Shown here piece after piece: positions 26,066 to 33,733 of a stretch of DNA of 64,000 nt. Positions within the stretch are counted from its first letter, which is position 1; each line of letters opens with the position of its first letter. Location of the stretch: contig CAZYOF010000002.1 of NCBI GenBank assembly GCA_964648485.1, forward strand, positions 1 to 64,000, read 5' to 3'. Below the pieces are notes generated by a model. It was not told the DNA's origin, made no database searches, and was given only the letters and a program-made list of their open reading frames with translations. A program made the translations under genes and the position numbers. This DNA is from DAIOEK01 sp964648485 (lineage in GTDB: Bacteria; Chloroflexota; Anaerolineae; Anaerolineales; Anaerolineaceae).

Positions 26066-27361
26066 ATGATGACTACAAGTATAATCATGCCTCAATTAGG
26101 GGAATCGGTTGTGGATGGAACCATTACAAAATGGTTAAAAAATGAAGGAGATCAGGTCCAGGAATTTGAACCACTTCTTGAGGTGGAGACGGTGAAAGTC
26201 ACCAGCGAAATTCCCAGCCCTGCATCAGGTGTACTCTTAAAGATCGTTGTTCCTGAAGGTAAAACTGTTCTGGCGAGAACGGTTCTGGGTTGGATTGGCA
26301 ATCAAGATGATGAAATTCCTGATCAGCCTGGTTCCTCTAATAAAGACCGAAAAGAGGGAAAAAGAGATACTCTAGCAGAACTTGAACAACCTCGCACTTC
26401 AGAGCAAAAACAATCTTTAGGGTTTATTTCACCAATTGTAAATAAGCTGGCTAAGGAACACCAGGTGGATTTGAGCAAGATCACTGGAACAGGTGAGAAT
26501 GGTCGAATAACAAAAAAGGACGTGCTCTCTTACCTTGAAAAAGCAACAACGAGCCTTGCAAATTCCCAAGAAACACCAGCGTGGGAAACCCCTGGCAGCG
26601 GCGATCTATTTAAACCTACCGGGATGTTAATGCCTGATCCAAAACAAAAGCAATATCAAAAATCACAAATATCCAATACAGAAAAAACTGGCATGAAAGT
26701 AATACCATTAACTTCCACCAGGAAAGCCATCGCTGATCATATGATCTTTAGCATGCGCACATCGGCTCATGTTACGAGCGTGATGGAAGTAGATCTTTCT
26801 GGTGTAATCAAACATCGTTCTGAAAATCAGCATCTATTTCAAAAAGAAAACGTCAGGTTAACTTACACACCTTATTTTCTAATTGCAGTAGCGCATGCAT
26901 TACTTAAATATCCTGTAGTTAATTCATCCTTAACAGAACAGGGTTTGTTGTACCATCCGGAAATTAATATTGGAATGGCGGTTTCACTGGGAGAGGAAGG
27001 ATTGATTGTTCCAGTGATACATCAGGCAGATGGGTTATCTCTCATGGGAATGGCAAGAAAAGTAAATGATCTGGCTAATAGAGCGCGGAATCATAAACTC
27101 ACCCCTGATGAAGTAACTGGCGGAACTTTCTCAGTTACTAACCACGGAACAGGAGGGTCACTATTTGCGACCCCCATCATCAACCAGCCACAGGTAGGTA
27201 TTCTAGGCGTGGGGATGGTTCAAAAGCGGGCAGTGGTTGTTCAAGATGCAATTGCCATCCGCCCCATGGTTTACCTTTCGCTAACATTCGATCACCGAAT
27301 TATTGATGGTTCTACAGCTGATGGATTCTTAACAGAGGTTATTAGCCAACTTCAAAAATAG
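26066..27361 (+). CDS. 2-oxo acid dehydrogenase E2 (dihydrolipoamide acyltransferase)
   Basis: A protein of 431 residues. An N-terminal lipoyl domain (residues 1-80) has the lipoyl Lys in VETVKVTSE. A Lys/Glu-rich linker follows, then a peripheral-subunit-binding domain (about 110-150: SPIVNKLAKEHQVDLSKITGTGENGRI), a Pro/Thr linker, and a catalytic domain ending FDHRIIDGS, where His and Asp of HxxxDG form the active site. It carries acyl groups to coenzyme A. No E3 gene follows; lipoamide dehydrogenase must come from elsewhere. The Shine-Dalgarno GGGAGGA precedes ATGATG. A strong terminator ends the operon. Confidence 0.93.
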   Translation: MMTTSIIMPQLGESVVDGTITKWLKNEGDQVQEFEPLLEVETVKVTSEIPSPASGVLLKIVVPEGKTVLARTVLGWIGNQDDEIPDQPGSSNKDRKEGKRDTLAELEQPRTSEQKQSLGFISPIVNKLAKEHQVDLSKITGTGENGRITKKDVLSYLEKATTSLANSQETPAWETPGSGDLFKPTGMLMPDPKQKQYQKSQISNTEKTGMKVIPLTSTRKAIADHMIFSMRTSAHVTSVMEVDLSGVIKHRSENQHLFQKENVRLTYTPYFLIAVAHALLKYPVVNSSLTEQGLLYHPEINIGMAVSLGEEGLIVPVIHQADGLSLMGMARKVNDLANRARNHKLTPDEVTGGTFSVTNHGTGGSLFATPIINQPQVGILGVGMVQKRAVVVQDAIAIRPMVYLSLTFDHRIIDGSTADGFLTEVISQLQK

Positions 27362-27378
27362 ACGATTGAATCTATTGA

Positions 27379-27420
27379 TAAAAGCTTTCCAACTTACTAA
27401 CTTGGAAAGCTTTTCTTTTG
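27379..27420 (+). terminator. Terminator of the E1-E2 operon
   Basis: A 12-bp perfect stem, AAAGCTTTCCAA with TTGGAAAGCTTT, followed by TTTTCTTTTG. It lies 20 bases after the E2 stop. Confidence 0.9.
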
Positions 27421-27428
27421 TATAGAAC

Positions 27429-27450
27429 TTGTATAATAAAAGTTATACAA
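27429..27450. promoter_or_regulatory. Candidate operator upstream of the SDR gene
   Basis: A perfect inverted repeat, TTGTATAA-6-TTATACAA. The half-site AAGTTATAC recurs at 27474-27482. It lies in an AT-rich stretch 200 bases before the SDR ATG and looks like a site for a dimeric regulator, but no regulator gene adjoins it. Confidence 0.35.
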
Positions 27451-27518
27451 ATAATATTCAAATATATTTCATAAAGTTATACTAAAGACAATGATATTTG
27501 GATGATTAACGAGGGAAA

Positions 27519-27641
27519 ATGTTAGTATTGATAATTCAAGAAATTATTGCAAAAGTTGGAAAAATATTGTTCCCGGGAAAACTTGTACCCGTTCCAGTTA
27601 AGAACAAAATAAATAACCGACGTCTTATCAGGAGGTTCTAA
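27519..27641 (+). CDS. Possible 40-residue basic peptide ahead of the SDR gene
   Basis: An ORF of 40 codons with a GAGGG site 4 bases upstream. It has a hydrophobic amphipathic start (MLVLIIQEIIAKVGKIL) and a basic end (NKINNRRLIRRF). Its stop is 3 bases before the SDR ATG, whose ribosome site it covers. It could be a translated leader that couples to the SDR or merely leader sequence; no family is recognised. Confidence 0.35.
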   Translation: MLVLIIQEIIAKVGKILFPGKLVPVPVKNKINNRRLIRRF

Positions 27642-27644
27642 CTG

Positions 27645-28493
27645 ATGAATGAAGGATACATGAAAAATAGACGAGTTTTGATTACAGGTGCAACTTCTGG
27701 AATTGGTGAAATAACTGCATATAGGCTTGCAGAGATGGGGGCAGAAGTACTGGTAGTATCGCGCAATGAGAATAAAACCAGATCTGTCGCAGAAAATATC
27801 ATAGCAAAAGGACAAAAAGCTTATCCATTTGCAGCAGATCTTTCAAGTAAATCTGATATTCATAGGTTGTCTGAAGAAATTCATTCCAAATTCGACTCTC
27901 TTGATGTCTTATTGAATAACGCCGGTGCTATCTTTATGAAACGTATGGAAACGGTTGATGGCCTTGAAATGACCTTTGCACTTAACCACTTGAATTATTT
28001 TATGCTAACAAGTTTCCTTTTAGATATACTCAAGAATGGATCTAAACCACGAATCGTGAATGTTTCGTCGGGGGCACACTTTGGAGGACGAATCAATTTT
28101 TCAGATCTTCAGATCAAAAAGAATTACTCCGGCTGGCGAGCTTACAGTGCAAGTAAATTAATGAATATCTTGTTTACATATGAGTTAGATCGTCGATTAA
28201 AAAAGGAAAACTCATCCATAACGGTGAATGCACTCCACCCGGGTTTTGTTGCGACCAATTTTGGAAAAAGTAATCGGGGATTGTTACAACCCATTTTCGG
28301 AATTACGCAATTAGCCGCAATTAAACCCGAAGAAGGTGCAAAAACCAGTATCTATCTGGCTTCTTCACCAGATGTGAAAAACATCAGCGGAAAATACTTT
28401 GCCAGTTGTGTTGAAACTCGCTCTTCACCAGGATCTTATGACAGCCAGGCTGCATTAAAAATATGGCAGGCGAGTGAGTTATTGGCAAATTAA
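27645..28493 (+). CDS. Short-chain dehydrogenase/reductase (retinol-dehydrogenase-like)
   Basis: A protein of 282 residues. The coenzyme motif GATSGIGE (residues 13-20), the NNAG motif, the catalytic Ser in NVSSGAH, and Tyr-x3-Lys in YSASKLMN are complete. The closest pattern is the retinol-dehydrogenase/WWOX-like group that oxidises or reduces hydrophobic alcohols or ketones with NADP(H). AGGAGG lies 9 bases before the ATG. Its TAA overlaps the convergent gene's stop by 4 bases. Confidence 0.88.
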   Translation: MNEGYMKNRRVLITGATSGIGEITAYRLAEMGAEVLVVSRNENKTRSVAENIIAKGQKAYPFAADLSSKSDIHRLSEEIHSKFDSLDVLLNNAGAIFMKRMETVDGLEMTFALNHLNYFMLTSFLLDILKNGSKPRIVNVSSGAHFGGRINFSDLQIKKNYSGWRAYSASKLMNILFTYELDRRLKKENSSITVNALHPGFVATNFGKSNRGLLQPIFGITQLAAIKPEEGAKTSIYLASSPDVKNISGKYFASCVETRSSPGSYDSQAALKIWQASELLAN

Positions 28494-28915
28494 TCCGTAT
28501 TGATGTCTTTACCATCCTGGGTAACTTCTGGCAAATCAACGGCTCTATGTTTTCGTGCTAATCCATGAATGGTGTGTGAGCTTCTTTTTGCTATCTCATT
28601 CTCAACATCGGTTTTTTCTATAGCTGAGGCAGATACTTTTTCTTCAGTACTTTTAACATCTATTTGTAATGGTAAGTGCGAAATTTGATTTTTTGTTACA
28701 TACTTCATTACCTGTCGTTCATCTCGGACCGGTTGATAAACAAGATTTTTGTCTTTGCTTTGATTAGTTATTTCGGGTGGGATTTTAGCCTGTGGTGGTT
28801 CAACATTTTCTTGGGGTGTTATCAGCCATTCGTAAAATGCAATGATTAACACCATGAACACGCTGAACATCACTGCTGCCAGGAGAGCTACCATCAGGTC
28901 GATATAACTGACCAT
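28490..28915 (-). CDS. Single-pass membrane protein of unknown function
   Basis: A protein of 141 residues. One membrane helix (about 5-30) is followed by a hydrophilic, Pro/Lys-rich cytosolic or external tail. AGGAGG is 5 bases before the ATG at 28915. No family is recognised. It is last in a minus-strand run after the CheY-like gene, 96 bases away, and may be a separate unit. Confidence 0.6.
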   Translation of the reverse strand: MVSYIDLMVALLAAVMFSVFMVLIIAFYEWLITPQENVEPPQAKIPPEITNQSKDKNLVYQPVRDERQVMKYVTKNQISHLPLQIDVKSTEEKVSASAIEKTDVENEIAKRSSHTIHGLARKHRAVDLPEVTQDGKDINTD

Positions 28916-29010
28916 ATCGCCTCCTTTCAATTTTAATATAGCACGATCGAATGACTGTTTCCAGTGCCACCCGATTTTTTCAGTTTTGATTGATCGTTAG
29001 GGGTAAAAAA

Positions 29011-29382
29011 TTATTCTTTTTTCAAGGCTTTCTGAACATGAGAGAGCAATGTGGATAAATCAAAAGGTTTCACTAGAAAACCAGCGACACCCAGCGTTAC
29101 AGCTTGAGATACGATATCAGGAATGGATAACGCAGTGACAATGATGATCGGGACGTCTTCCAATTCAGGAATGGAACGGAAATCCTGAAGTAGTGTAAAT
29201 CCATCCTTGCCGGGCATGTTGTAATCTAGTAAGATAAGCGCAGGTGGATTTGAACATGCTTTTGCCATTCCATCACGTGCATTGTATGCAGCTTCAGAAG
29301 TAAATCCACCACTCTGAAGGGCAAGCTGCATTATCTGCACAATATTCTGGTCATCATCAATAACAAGTACATGTTCGCCCAT
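29011..29382 (-). CDS. CheY-like single-domain response regulator
   Basis: A protein of 123 residues using the ATG at 29382 with AGAGGA upstream. It has the acidic pair in VLVIDDDQN, the phospho-acceptor Asp in LILLDYNMPG, Thr in IIIVTALS and Lys in FLVKPFD, so the receiver is intact. No output domain. It follows the VOC gene by 22 bases. The sensor kinase is not in the neighbourhood. Confidence 0.9.
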   Translation of the reverse strand: MGEHVLVIDDDQNIVQIMQLALQSGGFTSEAAYNARDGMAKACSNPPALILLDYNMPGKDGFTLLQDFRSIPELEDVPIIIVTALSIPDIVSQAVTLGVAGFLVKPFDLSTLLSHVQKALKKE

Positions 29383-29404
29383 AGTCCGGTTCCTCTTAAA
29401 GCGC

Positions 29405-29809
29405 TTAAGTAGCCTGCTTTGATATGTCTGAGAAGATTTCATGGATATAACCCTCAGGATCGCTAAAAAAGGCTGTACGTTGCCCCCAGGGCATGCTGGC
29501 GGGTGCTTTTATACCTCTCGCACCTTTTGATGTTATCTTCTCGTACATCTGATCAACCTCAGCAGGTGAATCACACTGAAAAGCTAATTCCACCGCCTGT
29601 CCCGAAGCACCGATTGTATAGCTTTCATGCGCAGTTGCTTCTAACATTATATTCCTGTCACAAATGGCGAATCTAACGCCCTCATTTTTTAGAGAAACGT
29701 ATTCACCCATATCTACATCTACTTCAAAGCCGAGAACATCCCGGTAGAAAGTCACCATCCCCGGTACATGATCTGTTAATAAGGTAATTAATGCAATTTG
29801 CGGCTTCAT
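29405..29809 (-). CDS. VOC-superfamily (glyoxalase/bleomycin-resistance-like) protein
   Basis: A protein of 134 residues with two beta-alpha-beta-beta-beta modules: ITLLTDHVPGMVTFYRDVLGFEVDVDMG and VELAFQCDSPAEVDQMYEKITSKGARG, ending FFSDPEGYIHEIF. The terminal Glu of the usual metal-binding set is plausible in GYIHEIF, while the first His is not obvious. Substrate unknown. It is part of a minus-strand run from 31.6 to 29.0 kb. Confidence 0.83.
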   Translation of the reverse strand: MKPQIALITLLTDHVPGMVTFYRDVLGFEVDVDMGEYVSLKNEGVRFAICDRNIMLEATAHESYTIGASGQAVELAFQCDSPAEVDQMYEKITSKGARGIKAPASMPWGQRTAFFSDPEGYIHEIFSDISKQAT

Positions 29810-29824
29810 TGAATCTCCGGTAAC

Positions 29825-30508
29825 TTAATAATCATGCCAGAACCAAATCACTTCACGCCTACGGGATGCAATAAATACACCCGGTCCGTGAAATATGTCC
29901 CCTCCTAGTATACCCTGTGTATGCGTCATCTTAAGAGTAGTTAACAATGGATCCGGAGGTATTCCAACATCAAGCTCGATATCGCTGCCCGACACCCAGA
30001 TGAGCACTCGGTGGAGTGGAGTATCACACCAACCAATACCCGGGTAAAAAACTCTGTCTTCACCAACCTTTGGATACTCCTTGGCTATTTCTGGCTGTAG
30101 CCAACTGATCCGGGATGCTGTATTAAAGAACACAGGAATTTCTTTTGGACCAATCCAGATGCTTACAATGGGGACACTGCGGTATAAATTAAAATGTGAT
30201 GCGTACCCGTAAGGGTGAATTTCATCACTGGAAAATGTAATATCCTGTCGGAATGGATTGATCCGATAATCGAAACGGGATAGTATATCAGCTCCTATTA
30301 GAGCATCAATTTCCATTTGAAGCTGTTCCCTTAAATGGGTTGGAGTGATGCGTAATGTTTGCTGCTTTACTGGAAAAACTCTTCCTTCCAGCTCAATTTC
30401 TCCGCAGGTACACATACTATCCATCACTCCGGTTCCGATTAAGGCATGGATTCCCTTGGTTTCGATCGTCAAGTAACCATTGTGGAATTGAGTGGGGAAA
30501 ATTTCCAT
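29825..30508 (-). CDS. Retropepsin-like fold protein lacking the catalytic Asp (uncertain)
   Basis: A protein of 227 residues. ALIGTGVMDSMC and MEIDALIGADILSRFDYRIN recall the aspartyl-protease pattern in which a DTGA turn precedes a later (L/I)LG-x-D-x-L turn, but the first turn reads IGTG with no Asp. If related, it is an inactive member. Two Cys in CTCGEIEL and several Trp are notable. No family is certain; treat it as hypothetical. It lies 15 bases upstream of the VOC gene. Confidence 0.45.
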   Translation of the reverse strand: MEIFPTQFHNGYLTIETKGIHALIGTGVMDSMCTCGEIELEGRVFPVKQQTLRITPTHLREQLQMEIDALIGADILSRFDYRINPFRQDITFSSDEIHPYGYASHFNLYRSVPIVSIWIGPKEIPVFFNTASRISWLQPEIAKEYPKVGEDRVFYPGIGWCDTPLHRVLIWVSGSDIELDVGIPPDPLLTTLKMTHTQGILGGDIFHGPGVFIASRRREVIWFWHDY

Positions 30509-30587
30509 GGGTAATTATTATCTGTAATTATGAATCTAACAGATCAAGTGAGCCTGATTATAATCAATTTTCAAGAATAGGCTGCAA

Positions 30588-31589
30588 TTATCCTCGGTTT
30601 TCCCACTCCTTGACAGCTGCTTTTATCAATTTTTTGGCTTCGCCTTCTGGCACGCTATCCACGCCCTGGAAAGATTCTTTGCCTATCCAAACAAGTACAC
30701 CCTGGGGAGTTTCTTGTAGTTTTACACCAACGGCAGCCATGGGGGTATTCGCGACATGTTCCTGTAATATTTCGTCTATTTGCTGAACGATACTCTTTGG
30801 AGCCGGAGCAGGTTTTGCTTTGGGAATTAAATCAATTCTAGCTTCCACAGGTTTGACCGGTTCTTCTTCCGTTTCAGGAATAACAATAACAGGTGGTTTT
30901 ATGATTGGAACTGTAGGTTCTAAAATTTTTGAAGGCACATCCAATTCACTGGCAGAAGTAAAAGTCATGTTTTTATGTGGAGGTGGTGACGATGGAGGGT
31001 TGATCGGGGGTGCGGGTTGAGGAATCTCATCATCAGCAGGGTGTTCCTCCCCTGTTTTAGGCTCACTAATTGCTGGAGATTCGTTATCTGGTTTCTTTGC
31101 GGATACGGATGGTTTTTGCAAATCTTTTTCCGGATGAGACCCCATTTCTACCGGTTGATCAGCCTTTATATCCGAACCTTCTTTTATTGGTTGTGCTTCA
31201 TTGTCAGGTTTTTCAGTTTCCATCTTTGGAATTTCAGGTGGTGTTGCTGGGGTGTTCTCCATGGTGGGATGGTATCCTTTGATTCCAAACCAGCTCTCAA
31301 CCATTTGAATTTCTCTGGCAAGTCTGTTCTTCTCTGCAATGGAAACCTGATCAGCAGATGTGAAGGTCTTTCCAAATAAATCAGCATGTAACGGACCATC
31401 TGGCGTTTTGCTCCACAGGGTTACAGTGAGCTTGGCATTTTCATATCTGGGACCTGCTTCGCGGGACTTCTCATCTGCTTCGCGTTGTTTTCTGGCTTCA
31501 TTAGATTTTGTCAGAAATAATCCTGCGCCATATCCAACTGCAACGCTGACAAATGCTACGATTAGAACAATTCCTGCATCCATCCGCAA
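30588..31589 (-). CDS. Membrane-anchored protein with long Pro/Glu-rich linker
   Basis: A protein of 333 residues: an N-terminal helix (residues 5-25), a Lys/Arg/Glu-rich stretch (28-50), a Pro/Lys/Glu-rich disordered region (about 105-250), and a compact C-terminal domain of about 75 residues (SIVQQIDEILQEHV to LIKAAVKEWENRG). The architecture suggests a membrane-tethered cytosolic or external adapter. No known domain is seen. A promoter at 31622-31650 precedes it; it heads the minus-strand run. Confidence 0.6.
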   Translation of the reverse strand: MRMDAGIVLIVAFVSVAVGYGAGLFLTKSNEARKQREADEKSREAGPRYENAKLTVTLWSKTPDGPLHADLFGKTFTSADQVSIAEKNRLAREIQMVESWFGIKGYHPTMENTPATPPEIPKMETEKPDNEAQPIKEGSDIKADQPVEMGSHPEKDLQKPSVSAKKPDNESPAISEPKTGEEHPADDEIPQPAPPINPPSSPPPHKNMTFTSASELDVPSKILEPTVPIIKPPVIVIPETEEEPVKPVEARIDLIPKAKPAPAPKSIVQQIDEILQEHVANTPMAAVGVKLQETPQGVLVWIGKESFQGVDSVPEGEAKKLIKAAVKEWENRG

Positions 31590-31621
31590 GCCTCCTGATT
31601 TGTATAACCACTCAAATATTC

Positions 31622-31650
31622 ATTATCATACAAGTATCATAAATTGCCAA
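31622..31650 (-). promoter_or_regulatory. Promoter of the minus-strand run (31.6 to 29.0 kb)
   Basis: On the minus strand TTGGCA and GATAAT are separated by 17 bases, about 30 bases before the ATG at 31589. Confidence 0.55.
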
Positions 31651-31735
31651 ATATTTCTGATATGAAATTATTTTATTTAAAAACTTGAATGATGCGAAGA
31701 TTTGCCATGCAGAATATCCTGTACTAAACTTGGGT

Positions 31736-32461
31736 ATGCTCTTTGAAGAGGAAGTATTCATTGGTGTAGTAATTAATTCCAATGGGCGTAGATTCTTTTG
31801 GGTTGCACTTAATAAACATAAAGAGATATTAACTTTTCAGAAAACCTCCCTTGAAAAGCTCCTTGTATTCATCAAAAGTTTTCCTCATGTAACGATTGGC
31901 TTGGAAACACCAGCAATTCGAAGCCGGCATGGGAAATCAGTAATTTCGGGTTTGGAATTTTACAGTCAGCCAGCAAGATCGCCCTTACCTGCCTGGCAGG
32001 AAATTATGGAAAATCGGAATATTCATCCCCCTGTGATTAGTAGCCGGGTAAAACCTGATTTTCAAGCACCAGGGATTGCTGAATTTTATCGACAAGCTTT
32101 TATGTTTGAGCATGTCAACATAATCCATGTAAATGCATACTGTAGCCTATGCTGTTTATTAGGGCAAAACCCTTTACCCAGGTCGAGTTTGGAGGGAAAG
32201 ATCCAAAGACAACTGGTCCTTGCTGAGCAAGGAATTAATTTACCTGATCCTATGATTTATTTTGAAGAATTAACCCGATTTAAGCTACTGCATGGTGTGC
32301 TGCCACAGAAGATTATTCTTCCTCTGCAAGAGATGAATGGGTTATTATGTGCATTAACCGTATGGAATACGATTAACCAATCCGAATCTACATTACAGAT
32401 CGGAAATCCGCCAGATTCAAGCATTACACTTCCTGTCCCTGAATTACAAGAAAAGTATTAG
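31736..32461 (+). CDS. Hypothetical protein, RNase-H-fold/DUF429-like pattern
   Basis: From the ATG at 31736 the protein is 241 residues; a TTG start 51 bases upstream is possible, and neither has a ribosome site. FIGVVINSNGRRFFWVALN, then VTIGLETPAIRSR, then a region with ENRNIHPPVIS resemble the strand order of RNase-H-like DUF429 proteins (predicted nucleases), but acidic catalytic residues are not clearly in place. It lies just upstream of the Pho-box region, unrelated to it. The family call is weak. Confidence 0.45.
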   Translation: MLFEEEVFIGVVINSNGRRFFWVALNKHKEILTFQKTSLEKLLVFIKSFPHVTIGLETPAIRSRHGKSVISGLEFYSQPARSPLPAWQEIMENRNIHPPVISSRVKPDFQAPGIAEFYRQAFMFEHVNIIHVNAYCSLCCLLGQNPLPRSSLEGKIQRQLVLAEQGINLPDPMIYFEELTRFKLLHGVLPQKIILPLQEMNGLLCALTVWNTINQSESTLQIGNPPDSSITLPVPELQEKY

Positions 32462-32472
32462 TTCTATCTAAT

Positions 32473-32522
32473 TTTCCCAAACATTAACCATTTGTTAACC
32501 TTTCCTTTGCCGGTTATTAAAC
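32473..32522 (+). promoter_or_regulatory. PhoP/PhoB-type box array upstream of pstS
   Basis: Hexamers TTTCCC, TTAACC, TTAACC, TTTGCC and TTAAAC begin at 32473, 32484, 32495, 32506 and 32517, an exact 11-bp period. This matches the spacing of PhoP boxes (TT[A/C/T]A[C/T]A repeats, one per DNA turn) in Gram-positive bacteria. A TAATAT -10-like box follows at 32545-32550. It predicts phosphate-starvation control of the pst operon; no phoR/phoB gene is in the window. Confidence 0.7.
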
Positions 32523-32529
32523 TCCGCCG

Positions 32530-32567
32530 GGTAAGATGAATTTGTAATATTAGTTCGTTATCTTACC
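32530..32567. promoter_or_regulatory. 8-bp inverted repeat spanning the pstS transcription start
   Basis: GGTAAGAT (32530-32537) and ATCTTACC (32560-32567) are perfect inverted copies 22 bases apart, bracketing the -10 and the likely start. It may be an operator or, if transcription starts earlier, a 5' hairpin ahead of the GAGGAGA ribosome site. Confidence 0.4.
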
Positions 32568-32582
32568 TTTCGAGGAGAAAAA

Positions 32583-33668
32583 ATGAAAAAGAAGTTGTTA
32601 GTTTTATCGGCATTAATGATAGTTGCAGCGATGATTATGTCAGCATGTGCTCCGTCACCGACGGTTGTACCCGCGCCTGCAGCAACAGATGCACCTGCAG
32701 CTCCTGCTGCTACCCAAGCCCCCACAGCTGTTTCCCCCACCGATGTTCCGGTTGTCGAACAGGTCGAAGAAGGCATGCTGCCAGAAGTAGATCCAGGCAG
32801 TTTGACAGGCGATATTTACAGTGCAGGTAGTTCAACAGTATACCCATTATCTGAAGCAATTACCCTTCAATTCCGAGATGATGGATTTACCGGTGAAGTG
32901 AAAGTAGATTCTATTGGCTCCGGTGCCGGATTTGAACGTTTCTGCAAGACTGGCGAGACGGATATTGCCAATGCCAGCCGAGCAATCAAGGATTCGGAAA
33001 TTGAATCCTGCAAGGCTATCAACCGTAATCCAATTGAATTCCGGGTAGGTACAGATGCGCTTGCAGTGGTTGTATCGATGGAAAACGATTTCATTACGGA
33101 TGTTTCCATTGAAGATCTGGCAAAAATCTTCTCCAGCGAAGCTGTCTTATGGTCAGATGTCAATCCTTCCTATCCGGCTGAACCTATCCAGCGGTTTGTA
33201 CCTGGTACTGACTCTGGCACATTCGATTACTTTGTCGAAGCTGTAATGCTTCCAGTTTATGGAAAAGAAGATAAAGCGAATGCGAAGAAAGTGTTCCTTG
33301 AGGCAAAAAATCTCTCACAGAGTGAGGATGATAATGTGTTGGTGCAGGGTGTGGCTGGGTCCAAATATGCAATTGGTTTCTTCGGATATGCATACTACAC
33401 TGAAAATGAAGACACTCTTAAAACCTTATCAATAAATGGGATATCTCCCTCATTTGAGACTGCTGAATCAGGTGAGTACCCAATTTCAAGACCACTCTTC
33501 ATCTACTCCGATGGCGAAATCATGAAATCCAAACCACAGGTAGCCGCATTTATCAATTATTACCTGACCAATGTAAATGATGTGATCGTTGAGGTCGGAT
33601 ACTTCCCCGCCAGTGAAGATGCACTCAATGCAGCCAAGCAAGCCTGGCTTGACGCAAACACAAAATAA
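32583..33668 (+). CDS. pstS: Phosphate ABC transporter, substrate-binding lipoprotein PstS
   Basis: A protein of 361 residues. The signal ends at a lipobox with Cys22 (MSACAP), then an Ala/Pro/Thr-rich linker (25-65) and a phosphate-binding domain with AGSSTVYPLSEA, DSIGSGAGFERFC and a FVPGTDSGTFDYF loop, all phosphate-contacting regions of PstS. It captures inorganic phosphate outside the membrane and delivers it to PstCA. GAGGAGA precedes the ATG. Regulated by the 11-bp-spaced Pho-box array upstream. A stable hairpin lies between it and pstC. Confidence 0.95.
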   Translation: MKKKLLVLSALMIVAAMIMSACAPSPTVVPAPAATDAPAAPAATQAPTAVSPTDVPVVEQVEEGMLPEVDPGSLTGDIYSAGSSTVYPLSEAITLQFRDDGFTGEVKVDSIGSGAGFERFCKTGETDIANASRAIKDSEIESCKAINRNPIEFRVGTDALAVVVSMENDFITDVSIEDLAKIFSSEAVLWSDVNPSYPAEPIQRFVPGTDSGTFDYFVEAVMLPVYGKEDKANAKKVFLEAKNLSQSEDDNVLVQGVAGSKYAIGFFGYAYYTENEDTLKTLSINGISPSFETAESGEYPISRPLFIYSDGEIMKSKPQVAAFINYYLTNVNDVIVEVGYFPASEDALNAAKQAWLDANTK

Positions 33669-33689
33669 CTAAATCATCCCCCTTAAGGA

Positions 33690-33719
33690 GCTGGGTCAGT
33701 GATTTATCACTGACCCAGC
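33690..33719 (+). other. Stable hairpin between pstS and pstC
   Basis: A 13-bp perfect stem with a 4-nt loop (GCTGGGTCAGTGA / TCACTGACCCAGC) and no following T run. Such hairpins commonly protect an upstream binding-protein mRNA from 3' decay or cause partial termination, giving more PstS than permease; that role is inferred. Confidence 0.65.
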
Positions 33720-33733
33720 AAAATCATATCAAT

